Shown: positions 1 to 10,952, counted from the first letter of the stretch. The stretch: DNA of 64,000 nucleotides from Symsagittifera roscoffensis (GCF_963678635.1 NC_087067.1:22453547-22517546); one strand, 5' to 3'. Translations and numbers: made by a program. The notes: generated from the letters alone by a model not told the origin.

Positions 1-2527
1 TGTTCAGGTCTCTGAAAGTGCCCAAATTAACGCTTTCATCATTAGCTGTACCACCACTTGATCCGGATGAGCCCCCCGAACCTGGGGGCGGAGCGTTGAC
101 TTCAACTTCGCCTTCAATATCTACAAAAGATGCTCTCCTCAATAACTTCAAGAAAAATTTGCGAAAAAGTACAAAATTTGGTTTGAGCCGAAGTATTGGG
201 ACAATAGGGCAAAACATGTGACGATATTGATGAAGCTACGAATTGATAAAATTACTGATTCAGTTTAACCAGGGGCGAATCCAGGTTTTTCTCGAGGGGC
301 TCCCAGAATACTATACAGACCTCATTTCGACAAAATATTCTAAGCCGAAGACAAATTTACCGTTTTTGGGCATATTTTGAAAACTTGCTGCCTAAAAAAT
401 CGCGTTTTTTTTGCTCGTGCTCCACTTCAAAATAAGCATATTTTGGCGCTCAAGATAAAAAAATTTTAGGGTTGATCGCCCAAAATCGATGTCAAAAAAA
501 TAACACCAAAGGAAGGAGCCTTTAGTTGCTACGAGGGTCGATTCGTAGAACTACAAATTTCTATAAAATCTACAAGAAACTTTCCCCACGAAAAACAAGG
601 ACAGCCGGTTACTGTGCAAATAGCACAGAATGTTCCGATTATAGCATAACATAGTCTTGAAAAAATCTAACTATTTTTATTCCCAAAATGGTGCTAAAAC
701 CCCAAAAACTAATCTTTCTCGAGTAAAACTAAGTTTTCACGGCTTCAATTAAGCTTAAACAAGCTATTGTAAGCTTGCACGTTGATCTTATTAGCTGGAA
801 ATTAGACCAAAAATCAAAAATTTCAAACCGGTTTCTCTCGGCACTGAGAAATGATTTTTTTTGAAAATTTTTAATGTCTTTCGAGTCACAATTGAAAGCA
901 GGGGCGGATTTAGGGGGGGGGGGGGTGGCGGGGGGCGGACGCCCTCCTCCCTCAGGGATTCGACCCCCTGCCGACCCAAAGGGTCCCCCCTTTGATACTT
1001 TTTAAGAAATCCATTTTTGGCCGACCGACCCTAAAAGTTTTCTAAAGGCGCCTTTGGCGCCAATATATACTAATTTTGAGGGGGGAGCGCGCGCCGAAAA
1101 AACGCAATTTTTCGGTCAAAATTTTCCAAAAAGTGCCCTAAAAACGCCTTTTTTGACCTGTTTTTTCAAAATTTTGCCTGTGGCGCAAAAAATTTGGCCA
1201 AAATAGGGACAAAACCGTGCTTTGGGAGAGCTCGAAAAATCAATTTGGTCGACCTAAAAAAAAAAGGTCGTCATAATTTTCGAAATTCTTTTGAAAATCC
1301 GCCCCCCCCTCGAGAAAATCCTAGATCCGCCCCTGATTGAAAGGGTTTCAATTTGACATAAAACTTGACCAAATCCAATGATCATTTGTGGTACCTGATT
1401 TTGCTTAAAAAATTAAAAAAACACATTCGAAAACCAAATTCCTCCGCATTTTTCAATTCGTCGGAACAAAAACTTCTTTGCTTAAGAAACTCATCTGCTA
1501 TATTTATATATATAATTTCCATCTAATAAAGTCCGCCCCCCCCACCCTTCCCAAATCCGCCCCCCCCCCCCCACCCTTCCCAAATCCGCCCCTGTGTGTA
1601 TGTAATTTTTGAAATAAAACCTTTAAAATTTTTTAAATTATACTGAAAAGGAAGCTTAAACATTTGTCATGTGGGGCCAAACCAACATACATTATATCCG
1701 TTGAGCAATTTTAAGCAAAGATCTATAGAAGTTTCACAAGAACGGTGCAAAAGTGGAAAACGCAGTAAGATCAGATCCATTACCTGTGATCTTATCGCAT
1801 TTCCAGCTGCCTGATTTCGGTTTAAAGCACGCTTTCCAGAATCCGAAGGCACACTCGTATTCGTTCGATGAACTCTCCGACTTGGCTTTGATAATGAAGA
1901 CAGGACCTGAAAAAATCCATAATTATAACTCGTTCAGGGTTGGGGAGGGGGGGGGGGGGCGAGGGGATTTTTTCGTGGGGGGGGGGAGGAGGGGCGGCGG
2001 ATTTCCACAAAAGTTTGATGGCCTTTTTTTCAGGTGGATCAAATTTCCGAGCTATACCACATCACTATAAGGAACCTATTATTAACTACCAAACTCTCAA
2101 CCCAGGAAAATAAGCAAAAAAGGGCGTTTTAGGCTTATTTTAGAAAGTTTTTTTGATGGTTTTTTGGTTTTTCAATTGATTTTCAACGTAATAGTGATTT
2201 TCAAGGTAATTTGGTAAAAGGGAGGGCAAGGGTTGCTAAATAATTTTTTCCCACATCGAAAAAACTAGGGAACCGTTTGTTTTGTTTGCTTTTGTTATTC
2301 AACTTATCATTACAGTGCCATTTATTTACTTATATCTCTCTATCATTTATTTATATTTCTAGTTAACGTTTTTTATGTTTTCAGCGGAAATATTTGGGGG
2401 ATTATGAATGAAAACTGAAAAAAGGATTGCATTGAGGACCTGCGTGGGACAGTCCAGCGAAGAGGACTGCGAGAAACCCGAACACGAGGAACAATATCAT
2501 CATCACTTTCCAACACTCACACGCCAT
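1..2527 (-). CDS. Four-helix claudin/PMP22-like membrane protein, paralogue A (partial, exons 1-3 of a probable 4)
   Basis: Seen: three exons on the minus strand that match the complete paralogue at 34137-40944 exon by exon. Exon 1 is 2527-2440 (ATG at 2527; starts MACECWKVMMI, then a hydrophobic helix). Exon 2 is 1906-1784, after a TTTTTTCAG acceptor, and carries a loop with FGFWKAC and a later WKC. Exon 3 runs from 120 to the window edge, starting DIEGE and passing through a Gly/Ser linker to TFRDLN. Exon phases agree with copy B: exon 1 ends G|GT and exon 2 ends ACAG|GTA. The exon 1 donor is GTCCTC, which is weak. Family knowledge: claudin/PMP22-type proteins have four helices and an aromatic-plus-Cys first loop. 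Inference: a plasma-membrane or junction protein; exon 4 lies beyond position 1. The 1.8 kb second intron holds nested hAT-like repeats. Confidence 0.72.
270..470 (+). mobile_element. hAT-like MITE remnant (left end only)
   Basis: Begins CAGGGGCGAATCCAGG at 270-285, one or two changes from the TIR of the complete copy at 899. The body shares TCTCGAGGGGC and a 'gctcgtgctcc...ggcgctc' stretch with the copies at 899 and 42642. No right TIR is found, so the copy is truncated. It lies in an intron of paralogue A. Confidence 0.55.
605..1476 (+). repeat. Dispersed repeat E, copy 1 (hairpin plus AATGTTCCGA end), interrupted by a hAT-like MITE
   Basis: Starts at AGCCGGTTACTG and the perfect hairpin CTGTGC-AAATA-GCACAG (612-628), followed by AATGTTCCGA. 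Ends near GTCGGAACAAAAAC (about 1462-1476). Similar blocks lie at 2740-3150 and 39665-40200; all share pieces such as 'acctgattttgctt' and 'ttcctccgcattttcaa'. The hAT-like element 899-1335 has inserted inside this copy, so repeat E is older. No coding capacity was recognised. Confidence 0.5.
891..1343. mobile_element. Complete non-autonomous hAT-like element with 8 bp target duplication
   Basis: The element is 899-1335 (437 bp). The left end is CAGGGGCGGATTTAGG; the right end is CCTAGATCCGCCCCTG, whose reverse complement differs from the left end at one base. It is flanked by a perfect 8 bp direct repeat, ATTGAAAG, at 891-898 and 1336-1343. Known: 8 bp target duplications and CAGGGGC-type ends are typical of the hAT superfamily. 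No transposase ORF is present, so this is a MITE moved in trans. It contains G-run, GGCGCC and gcgcgcgc segments shared with the other copies. Confidence 0.85.
1531..1595. repeat. Tandem-duplicated right end of hAT-like MITE
   Basis: The unit CCCACCCTTCCCAAATCCGC occurs twice, separated by C-runs, and ends in AAATCCGCCCCTG, the right TIR of the CAGGGGCGGAT family. No left end is visible nearby. Confidence 0.5.
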
Positions 2528-3580
2528 CCTGGATCCGTATCTGCGTTTTCAAGATCTTTCCCTTCTCAGTTTGAAAAACGCCAGAGCAGCGCTGAAATGA
2601 TTAGCGAATAAAAAACAACGACGGCGCTTCTACTATTTCTTATTCCAAAAACCAACATCAATTTTCCGGTGTTGTCATTGATATTACGAGATTTTAGACA
2701 GATGTGCGTTATGTTTTTAAATAATGCTATGCAACAATAGCCGGTTGCTCTGCAAATAGCACTGAATGTTCGACAAATTCATTAGAAATGGAACGTTTTT
2801 CCTAATTTTCTTCAATTAATGTCGTTTTTAGTGGGAGTTTCGAAAACTATACAATCGCGTAGAAAATTGGCGAATTAAGCATGATCCCCCGATATCAAAT
2901 ACCTTAAAAATTTTTTTTTTAAAAATGAAAAAAAAAAACTTAAAAAAATAAAACTTTTTGCACAACATTCTTAATTTTTCAATTTTTAAAATATACACTG
3001 AAGCACGACTAAAAGAGCTTTTATTTGATAAATCACCTAACTCACTACGATGGTTGTTTGTGGTAGCTGATTTTGCTTGGAAAACAAAAAGAAAAAAAAT
3101 AAAACTTACCAAAATTCGCCAAAGAACAAAACACACAAAAGAACAAAAATGTTAAAAAGTAAGGCAAAAAAGACAAAAAATGGCTCTTTTATGTCATCTC
3201 TGACCTCATCATACGTAAATCAAACTTATTGTTCAATTTATAATTGTCTCTAACCACTCCTCAGTTTTTAAACTTTTTTCATTCAAAATTATTTTACATA
3301 GTTAGCTTGGTAAAACAGTGATGATAGATGAAAAGTGTGCTCGTCTTTTCTATTTCGCCAACTTTCATTGAATTTAAATGAACACCAGAACACCACACTG
3401 ATGAATTTCAGCTTTTAGAGAGTTGTATCCAACATATGTCAAAGCACCAATCACAAGAGTTCTGTTAAAGAAAGATACAATTTAAAACGTGACGACAAAT
3501 TTTCGTTCATTGAATGAATTGAATTCTGAAAAATACAACTTATTCTGTTTTTTACATGGGCGTAATTGCAACCAACATGT
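2528..3580. repeat. Intergenic stretch holding dispersed repeat E, copy 2 (about 2740-3150)
   Basis: Upstream flank of paralogue A. At 2738-2773 the block AGCCGGTTGCTCTGC...GCACTG is followed by AATGTTCGAC, matching the hairpin-bearing end at 605. The part up to about 3150 shares the 'gtagctgattttgctt' and A-rich blocks with 1380-1470 and 40110-40190. The hairpin here has a mismatch, so the copy is older. Nothing else was recognised to 3580. Confidence 0.45.
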
Positions 3581-4112
3581 GTGCTCGTATAGCAGGGCAA
3601 AGCCCTGAATGTTCCGACTGTCCCTTAATTCATATCAAATAGTTTTTGTGAAACGAAAATATTGAAAACTTATAAATTTTGGAAAGTATCAAGTGTGATA
3701 TGTTGAATCGCATGAAATTAATACGATGGATCCGAATAGTTAGCCTCAATTCAGTTTAAAACGTTTTTATACTTCGCCACGCATAAGTAATTCGCGTTAC
3801 GCTCTCAGCAATATGAATAAAAGCTTCAAAGCGCGCTTAATTTATTCCAGAAATGGCCAATTTGGCAATTTTCAAAACCCCAGAACTTTAGAAAAATAAT
3901 CGGAGTTAAAATATCTTTTTACATTTGAACTCAAGCGTTTGAATCTTCAATGGGATATGAAATTTTTTTTGAAAACTATTATTTTGATCGGCGAAATTTG
4001 ACCGAATAAAAAAAAACCACACCGAGCATGATATTCCGTTTTCTTCGAAATTCGAAACAAAAGTTTTCAATGTTTCGACTTTTGAAGAAACTGACGGAAT
4101 AATTGTGCTCAT
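3581..4112 (+). repeat. Dispersed repeat D, copy 1
   Basis: Begins GTGCTCGTAT, then the hairpin CAGGGC-AAA-GCCCTG (3593-3607) and AATGTTCCGACTG. About 500 bp align by eye with 38551-39020 (same strand) and 29417-29950 (opposite strand). Shared landmarks are 'ttcgcgttacgctctcagca', 'aataaaagcttca' and 'atattccg'. The far end has an imperfect inverted repeat (about 4043-4105) around CGAAAC/GTTTCG. No ORF of note. Confidence 0.6.
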
Positions 4113-4563
4113 TTTTTGTACAATTAACGCGAAAGTTGAGATTCCGTGGCATGCTACTTAGTCTATTCGATACATTGCTAAATGAGAAAAACGTCATTTT
4201 GTATTTTATATAATTTAAAGTTTTCAACAGAAATTTTTTGAAAAACTTTTAAAAAAAGCAGAACATTTAAAAATCGAGCACTCGCCTAAATTCCCTCTTT
4301 TATATCAAAACCTTTTAAACGAGCTCATAGCCTCATTTTTGTCGTTTTTTCCATAATTCTGTGGCGCAAAAATTGTTGTTATAAGAGCAGGCTATTTTGG
4401 AATTTTAGCGGAGCTAGCAAAATCAAATTGTTTGAGCTCAAAAAATATCGACAAAAAACTCTCCTTCATTTCCCTCCTCGCTAAGATATTTTTTTTCTAA
4501 TCATTTTCACTTGTTTCTAGCGCTAAAAACGTTACGACATACTTTTGGTCTTAGTTTTTTTTC

Positions 4564-4738
4564 GACTGTATGTAAAAATCACATAATTACTTCTTAAATT
4601 GAGCACCGTAACCAATGGCGTGAGCAGGATGTTTTTGTTGCCACCTGTTTTGCGAATTTTTAAAATAACATCCTGACCACGCCATTGGTTACGGTGCTCA
4701 GTTTAAAAACTGCATATATGATTTTTGACATACACTCT
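4564..4738. mobile_element. Small TIR element / MITE (about 175 bp, arms near 65 bp)
   Basis: Left arm 4566-4631 and right arm 4669-4736 are inverted repeats. The inner part of each arm reads GAGCACCGTAACCAATGGCG on one strand, nearly perfectly, and similarity continues outward through AAAAATCA to the tips (TGTATGT / ACATACA). The loop is about 37 bp. No coding capacity. A target duplication is not clear. Confidence 0.6.
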
Positions 4739-4739
4739 G

Positions 4740-5614
4740 GTTACCAGATATTTGAATCTTCAATACTTGTTTAAAATGCTTATAACCATTAACACGTTCA
4801 AAAAGCACGTATTTAAACTGCAGTTTTTGTTCATCAAATGTTTGAATGCATCACATTTTTGTTTCACCCTGCACAGTTTCTTTTACTTTTTATGTTATTT
4901 TTTTATAACTGCTCAAAAAATGAAAAAAATTAAGTAGAGAAAAGTTGTTAAAGATCAAGTTTTTAGTATTTCACCCGTTATAAACGGAGGCTGTTTTTTC
5001 AGATAGAAATTTTATATAGATTATATTGTCTATTTTCCTCGTATTTTCTGAGCAGAAGTGTTCTATTATTTTCTAGTTTAGAAATAAACAGTTTCTGGAA
5101 AGAAATAACCAGAAATCAGTTCACTGCTCAACCGGTCAGGGGTTCAAGACCTACCAGGAGACTTTTTTTCTAGCTAAAAATAGTTTAGATATTGCTAAAT
5201 TTGTATCAGAATTAAGATGAGAAATCAAAAATTTGAAGAAAAACCCTGCTTTATTTGAACATTTAAAAAAAAATTTTGACCAGAAATTAGATTAGATATA
5301 AAGTATTTCAGTCAGAAATAAAGACTATTCTCGCAACGGGCATCGACACAGGAATGTTTTCTAGAACAGCATTTGAACCGATAATAGGCATAGAGACCAA
5401 AATCAGACGGCTCGTGTACCAGAGCAAAACCTGATTGTTTTTTTTTGCTCCTAATTGTAATAAGTCAGTTGAGCCAACTAAAATACTGAAAACCATAAAT
5501 TTGTGACAACATCAACGGTAATGTTTGGAGTTGGACAAAGTTATTACGAACTTACAATACTTGCCCCAATTCGATTTTGTATTATGGGATCATTGGACGA
5601 GAGCAAATAAATCT
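4740..5614. other. No gene or repeat recognised
   Basis: AT-rich sequence with short chance ORFs only. None has a recognisable domain. Confidence 0.5.
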
Positions 5615-6572
5615 CCTGGGTTGACCAAAAAGGCTTATCATACAGTTTTGTATATGAAAAAATGCTTGCCGTACAAATTCTTACAATTCCATAAATACAG
5701 AAAATGGCAACAACATTTTTTCATTTATGGAAACTGTAGGACAAGCATTTTTTCATAAACAAAGAAGCTGGTTTTTAGAAAAAGAAAAGATTTCTCAAAA
5801 ATTTTGGGATGTGCTCATGACAGAACACAAATGCAAGTGAGTAGAACTATGGTTTAGACCACATCAAACTCAACAAAATAATGCTCATCTGGCATTTACA
5901 ATGCATAGAAATGAGCTGAATTGTGTAAGAGTTCTCTTCACAAATCATATACTGAAAACATCAAATTTTATGTTTTGGCAAAATTTTTCGAAGATGATTA
6001 ATTTTAGAATTAGATTTTTCAAATTATCAAACAGTGATCAAGGCAATTATAAACATATGCCATACAAAAGAAATATGAGCTTTTAGCCTGTTTGGAAAAA
6101 ACAATCCAGAGAAACGAAAAAAAAATCCATTTTTTTTTCGATCCAGGACTACGTTATGCAGACAAAAAAATTAAGTTTGCATGCAAAAACTTTTTTTGGA
6201 AATTGTTTGTTTGAGTTCAAAGTTCGATTTGCGGTTGAAGAAAAAAGTTTGGGGCAATTTCAGTATTACTCGGAAAAAACTTGTTTTAGCCATAAAAAAA
6301 GCTAGTCATACAATTTTCATATATGGAAATTGTATGAGAGCCATCTTTTTCCAAAAAAAAGAAACATAGTTTTTTTCATAACCAGACTGTTTTATTTAGT
6401 TCGAGCAGTCGCAGAAATTAGTTCGAATTTTTTGTCAATTATTTTTTGAAATTGTATGAAAAATGATGATTAGCATTTTTTCCATACATTTGATATCTGG
6501 AATTGTATGATAAGCATTTTCGGTGTATGGAATTGTAAGATAAGCATTTTCGGTTTCTAGACGTCAACCCGG
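5615..6572 (+). mobile_element. Dispersed TIR repeat F, copy 1 (about 960 bp)
   Basis: The left end is CCTGGGTTGACC (5615-5626) and the right end GTCAACCCGG (6563-6572), a short imperfect TIR. Inside are several short inverted units around 'catatatgaaa' and 'attgtatg'. A second copy lies at 31001-31933 and a third, reversed, at 45540-46051. They share 'ttttgggatgtg...gaacacaa', 'gcatttacaatgcat' and 'ccaggactacgttatgcaga'. Small ORFs inside are not conserved between copies, so it is probably non-autonomous. Confidence 0.6.
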
Positions 6573-8410
6573 CCACGTTGAAATTTAAACAACGCGCCGC
6601 ATTAAAAAGACTACAAGATGGCTAAATTGACAAATTTCAACCCCCTGAACTATCTAACATATAATCGAAGGTAAGACTTTCTTTAAATTTGAACTCATCG
6701 AGTCAATTACTTAAAAAAGCTATTTTTTTTTGGTAAACACTATTTTGTAGATCACTGAAAAATGATCGCAAAAAAGCACAACACGCATAATTTTTCTGCA
6801 TTTCTATGAGACTCTGAACAGTGAATAGCCAATTGATTGATTTTTTGTGTTTGATTGTTCATATGGATTTGTCAATTTTAACTCGGGATAAAATGAATTT
6901 TATTACTAATTGTGAAAATTGCTGAATTTCTTCTCAAAGATCGATAAAAAATTATGAAATACTTAAGAAAAAAGTGTGACTTTTTCTCTCTTCAGAGCAG
7001 TTTGCTTAGCGATTAATAATGAGCTTGTTCTTATCGAAAAAAAAAATTAATTTTTTTTTCGACCGACTCATTAGCAGAACTTTTGACTATGAACTTTTGA
7101 CTACGTTGGTGGAGAAAATTTTTGAAAGATGGTGCAGAGATTTATAACATAGAGATATTTGGAACTCTCTCAATCGTGATTTCGAAAAACAAATTGAAAT
7201 CAAATAAAAGGTATCGATAAACAATTAATGCATTTAGACTGCAGTAAGAAAAGTTTCTCACTCGCAATAGGCATTCAAGATTTTTTGTTCAAAATTAAAG
7301 TATCTATAAAAAGTTTTCAAGTTCACGTTGAGAATTTTATTCTGATGAATAACAGTGAACATTATTTTAAATAGCTTGCAGAATGTTTTGTTTCAAAATT
7401 TTCCTGAAAAAAAAAACGACTGAAAAGTTTGAGTGTTCGGTGGTATAATTTGGTCACAAATTTGAAAAATTGGAAACTCCTATAACTCTACGACAAGTGA
7501 TTACACTTGATATATCCTTTGCAACTTGAGCTTAAAACTTCAAGGTTCTCATATGGCTTTGAAATTTTGGCTCATTTTCTTATCATTCTGTAATGCACAA
7601 AGGCAAAAAGAATCTTCACTTTACCTGCGGTATCACATAAAAATCCTTGTAAATGAGCAGACCTGGAAGAGAGGGATAGCCTTTATATTAAAAAAATTGA
7701 AAACCCTGGAAAATTTTACTAAAAACATCAAAACGCTGTCTGAAATGATGTTCTACGAATCAATATCTATGGAAGGAATAATAATCGAGCGGCAGTTGAG
7801 CCGACAAAATTCTCGTGGGACAAAAAAAATAGCAAAAAAAATTGAACTATAACTCTACTCTAACAAATTCTTAGCGCTTTGAGCGATCCGATTTGACGTA
7901 TCGCTTAAGAGTTGATTAAAAACGATTCTACGGTATAACAACTAAGCCGACAAAACATAACCAGACAACTAAGAAACTGAAGACGTCTTTTGAAAGGGAA
8001 TTTTTTCCGTTTAAAAATGAAGAACAGATCCCGATCAAACTCTAACCCATGGCTTTTGACGTCTCAGGCGTTTTCTTTACCAGGAAAAGAATCTATAATT
8101 GGCTTTTTTCCAATTTGCCAACACCCTCGTAAATTCCAAAGCAAATCTGTTAAAACTTTGTTCACACGGCATTTTGCATGTCATAAATGTTGTAAAAATT
8201 TGATCACTTGTTCACGCTGATGGGTTTTAATGCAGTTAATATCATGAAAAGTCATTTTAAATAGATTTTCATATATTGAACTTCGGAAAACATCAAAGGG
8301 GGGACTGGAAAAGAGCCCAAACTTTTCCATTACATTCTAAATCTGCCGATGATTGAATTGCAATCATTTATCCCTCAAAAACTCGTATCAATCTCACAAT
8401 TAGGCGCAGC
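6573..8410. other. No gene recognised
   Basis: AT-rich. A 108-codon ORF at 7526-7852 (+) has no domain, biased codons or conserved copy that I can see and is probably chance. Around 6600-6800 there is faint likeness to the far end of repeat D. Confidence 0.45.
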
Positions 8411-8414
8411 GGAT

Positions 8415-8497
8415 TTAGAATAACTCAGGGGTAGGGTAACTCAGGGGTAGAATAACTCAGGGGTAGAATAACTTTTTTTATAACTCAGGGGTAGGGG
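8415..8497 (+). repeat. Minisatellite of AATAACTCAGGGGTAG units
   Basis: Four or more units of 15-18 bp, each containing TAACTCAGGGGTAG, occur between 8424 and 8494. The last is separated by a T-run. A long G-run follows near 8525. Confidence 0.8.
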
Positions 8498-8754
8498 CAC
8501 ATCTATGGTTTTCTCTCGGGGCTCGGGGGGGGGGGGGGGGCTTTCCGTCGAATCCCTTCTGGAGAGAGGTGGAGGTGATCCCCCCAATATTCTCACATGT
8601 ACAGGGTCTAATGTGCAACTTTTGGTAGCTATCCAATAAATTCAATTGCCTTCAAGGAGTGGGCGAAATTGCCAAAAATGGTAACTTGAGTCCAAAAATG
8701 TTTCAAAAAAAACTCGCAACAACTGCTTTAAAATGCGCGAATATTTATCCAAAA

Positions 8755-8840
8755 ATCTATACCGCAGAGAGAAAGTAACGCAATCGAGCCGTTGCTAGGA
8801 TTGATACAGTTAACTAGTTGCGTTACTTTTTTCTCCAGTA
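8755..8840. mobile_element. Short TIR element G, copy 1
   Basis: Inverted arms AGAGAAAGTAACGCAA (8768-8783) and TTGCGTTACTTTTTTCTC (8818-8835), extended by TATAC...GTATA outside. The same ends, with AAAGTAACGCAAC as core, bound a longer element at 49999-50372, so this is probably an internally deleted relative. Confidence 0.6.
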
Positions 8841-9286
8841 TATGTGTTCTCTCACCTGCTTGATGATTAATCCGTCGCTGCGAAATTATGGTTTCATCCA
8901 AAATGAAATTTAAAAAATGATTTTTGATTCCCGCTGAAACTAATCTGATTCATCTGAGTTTCATCAACAGAATTTTTGTATATCATCCGAGTATGGAGAT
9001 GAATTGTTTTGTCATTTTTTTTCAACCCATTTAAGGCACCTATCAAATCGGGGATACCCACCATTTCCGTTTACGAAACTTTACTCCACTTTTCGATAAA
9101 TATAAATTTGGCAGGATTTTAAACTCAATTTCAAACCTATTTGAACCTCGTGGACAACTTTACAAAAAAAAGTATCGCATGTCATTAATTCTCGTCGGTG
9201 AAAAGAGGCCATAAAAGATATGAAATCGTGGAGTTGCGTAAAAAATAAACACTTCAACTACAGGAAATTTCGAATCATCCGGCTTA
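8841..9286. other. Left flank of the LTR element; no gene recognised
   Basis: AT-rich sequence with no ORF of note. It ends in the 4 bp target site TATC at 9287-9290. Confidence 0.5.
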
Positions 9287-9290
9287 TATC

Positions 9291-9700
9291 TGGAACCTGA
9301 TCTAAACTACATTTTATGATTGGATAATTTAGATATTTTACCAATGTAAAGTATTTAATATTAACCAATCATGATCCATCTAACTAACAACCCACTTATT
9401 TGTAAGTGCTGAAGTTACTTGTAATTTCAGCACCAGAGAGATTTGAATTTAACTTAGAAATTAGTTGGACTCTCCCGAGCACTTCAGCAGCCGCAATAAA
9501 CCAGTATACCCTAGATCTATTGAGCCTAGCAGAGACTAGTTAAACAACCTGAGACTAGATAGTATAAGAGTAAGATTAGGATCGGTATTAGACTAAGAAG
9601 TTGCACGAATCTATCCGGCCGAAAATAAGATAGCGTGACGAGCAGACGGTGTACCCTATCCGAAATTACTCTATGAGTTAACCAAGACGGTCCTAACTCA
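9291..9700 (+). repeat. 5' LTR (410 bp)
   Basis: Begins TGGAACCTGA and ends CTAACTCA. It appears identical to 27754-28163 throughout. AATAAA at 9495-9500 is a likely polyadenylation signal. No convincing TATA box was singled out. Related decayed LTR pieces lie at 48546-48653 and, inverted, at 49104-49416. Confidence 0.97.
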
Positions 9701-9702
9701 TC

Positions 9703-9720
9703 TGGTGCGACCATAAGTCT
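9703..9720 (+). promoter_or_regulatory. Primer-binding site (tRNA priming)
   Basis: Two bases after the LTR the sequence starts TGGTGCGACCATAAG. TGG complements the CCA tail of a tRNA, as expected for minus-strand priming, and the next bases imply a tRNA 3' end of GGTCGCACCA. I cannot assign the tRNA with confidence. Confidence 0.75.
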
Positions 9721-9787
9721 CGAACAAGACCTTAATAGCTTAGAATTAACCAAAATAGATTAGAAATTAGACAAAAACATTTACAAA

Positions 9788-10021
9788 ATGTTATACGACA
9801 ATAATTTAATCGAAATGTCTCTACGACTCAATAGATCAGAGCCAATATTCCGAACCATAACAGAACTACCCGGAATTGGAAGAAGACCTCGAACCAGAGA
9901 CGACATACGACAAAGTAGAAACTTGCCATATAGCTATATGATAGTTAGGCAAAAACCAGAACAAACTTTTATATTTAGAATACTACTGGCAATGAATTTA
10001 GATTTTCATTTGCAAACATAA
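9788..10021 (+). CDS. Small leader ORF (77 codons), function unknown
   Basis: The first ATG downstream of the primer-binding site opens a 77-codon frame (starting MLYDNNLIEM) with several Arg residues and no recognisable domain. It could be an upstream ORF, a spliced 5' coding exon for a subgenomic message, or chance. Nothing directly shows that it is translated. Confidence 0.3.
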   Translation: MLYDNNLIEMSLRLNRSEPIFRTITELPGIGRRPRTRDDIRQSRNLPYSYMIVRQKPEQTFIFRILLAMNLDFHLQT

Positions 10022-10350
10022 AATATTGAAGTTAATCTTCAAAATCATTTCAGGCGCTAAACAAAATTATTAATATACAATAACGATTGATAAAAAGATC
10101 TAAGATCGTTTTCCTAAAATTCTGCAGTAATATACAAAACATGTTTGAAAAATATTTATTGAAAATAAAAATAAAAATTAGTAGCATGACAATAAATGGT
10201 TAGTAATCATAAATCATCCTGTTGTTCCAGCTCCATCATCTAAACATAACAGCAATCATAAACCCACTAATATCATCAAAACACTAAATCTTTCCTTTAC
10301 ACACATTTAAGAATTTTATTAAAACTTAAATTCACTTAATTTTAAAACCA

Positions 10351-10435
10351 GATCATCAAGGCTTATCCTTGGATCTTAAATCATTTTCTACTTAATTAAA
10401 TTTCAAATTTGATCATCAAGGCTTATCCTTGGATC
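10351..10435 (+). repeat. Twin 25 nt hairpins in the leader, spaced exactly 60 nt
   Basis: The 25 nt block from GATCATCAAGG to CCTTGGATC is present unchanged at 10351-10375 and 10411-10435. Each can fold as CAAGG-CTTAT-CCTTG. Identical exposed loops in a retroelement leader suggest a dimerisation or packaging signal (inference). Confidence 0.75.
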
Positions 10436-10470
10436 AAACAGAACAACTTTGTTCTCCCCCACCCACTTAA

Positions 10471-10870
10471 TTAGTGTCTAACGACCTCAAACGTCGATTC
10501 ACTACCCAACCCTTTCTAAAGACCCAAGACTAATAGAAATTTTTAAACAAAACTAATCATTCAAATTAGGATAAATAGTGAAGAACTTCGGTTATTCATC
10601 CTTCACTTGACCCCCCCTCTTACCAGACCCAGGATAAATCTTAGACTTAGTAAGTTTAAAATAGTATCTAACGAACTACTCGCGTTCTAATTATACCTGA
10701 ACCTTGTGGATCGATTTACTATTCTCCAACCCTTGAACACAATCACTACCCCTAAGTAAGATTAAGTAAGTTAACACCTTAACTTATACTAGCCACGAGA
10801 AAGTAAAAAATCATTCTTCGGAATCGATATACTTTTCTCTCCAACCCTGAACAAACAGACCCAGGTTAAG
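10471..10870 (+). promoter_or_regulatory. Array of four stem-loop modules, each followed by a C-rich box, in the leader
   Basis: Four C-rich boxes (CCAACCC, CCCCCCC, CCAACCC, CCAACCC) sit at 10506, 10611, 10726 and 10841, a spacing of about 105-115 nt. Each is preceded by an inverted repeat: AGTG/CACT with inner ACGAC/GTCG; AGTGAAG/CTTCACT with a C(TTCG)G cap; AATAGTA/TACTATT with inner GAAC/GTTC; GAGAAAGTA/TACTTTTCTC with inner ATTC-TTCG-GAAT. GACCCARG follows modules 1, 2 and 4. The stems differ in sequence but keep pairing, so RNA structure is the likely conserved property. Possible roles: packaging, translation entry or export. Confidence 0.6.
10650..10771 (+). promoter_or_regulatory. Candidate splice donors in the leader
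   Basis: GTAAGT at 10650-10655, GTAAGA at 10756-10761 and GTAAGT at 10766-10771 are good donor matches upstream of ORF1 and gag. A downstream env-region gene normally needs a spliced message, and an acceptor-like CCACAG lies at 20401-20406, 24 nt before ORFX. Use of these sites is inferred. Confidence 0.35.
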
Positions 10871-10952
10871 CTAACCAAAAAATCGTAAGAACTAACAGTT
10901 TAGGAAAATAGAAATCATTTAACAACCCTTTGCATCCGTCATTCTAAACCTT

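Noticed and set aside
1753-2070. 105-codon + strand ORF
   Set aside because: Overlaps the antisense of paralogue A exon 2 and runs through a G-run; not a gene.
7526-7852. Isolated 108-codon + strand ORF
   Set aside because: No domain, no conserved copy and no splice partners seen; listed only as chance.
8415-8497. CRISPR-like repeat
   Set aside because: Units are direct head-to-tail without unique spacers, in a eukaryotic context.
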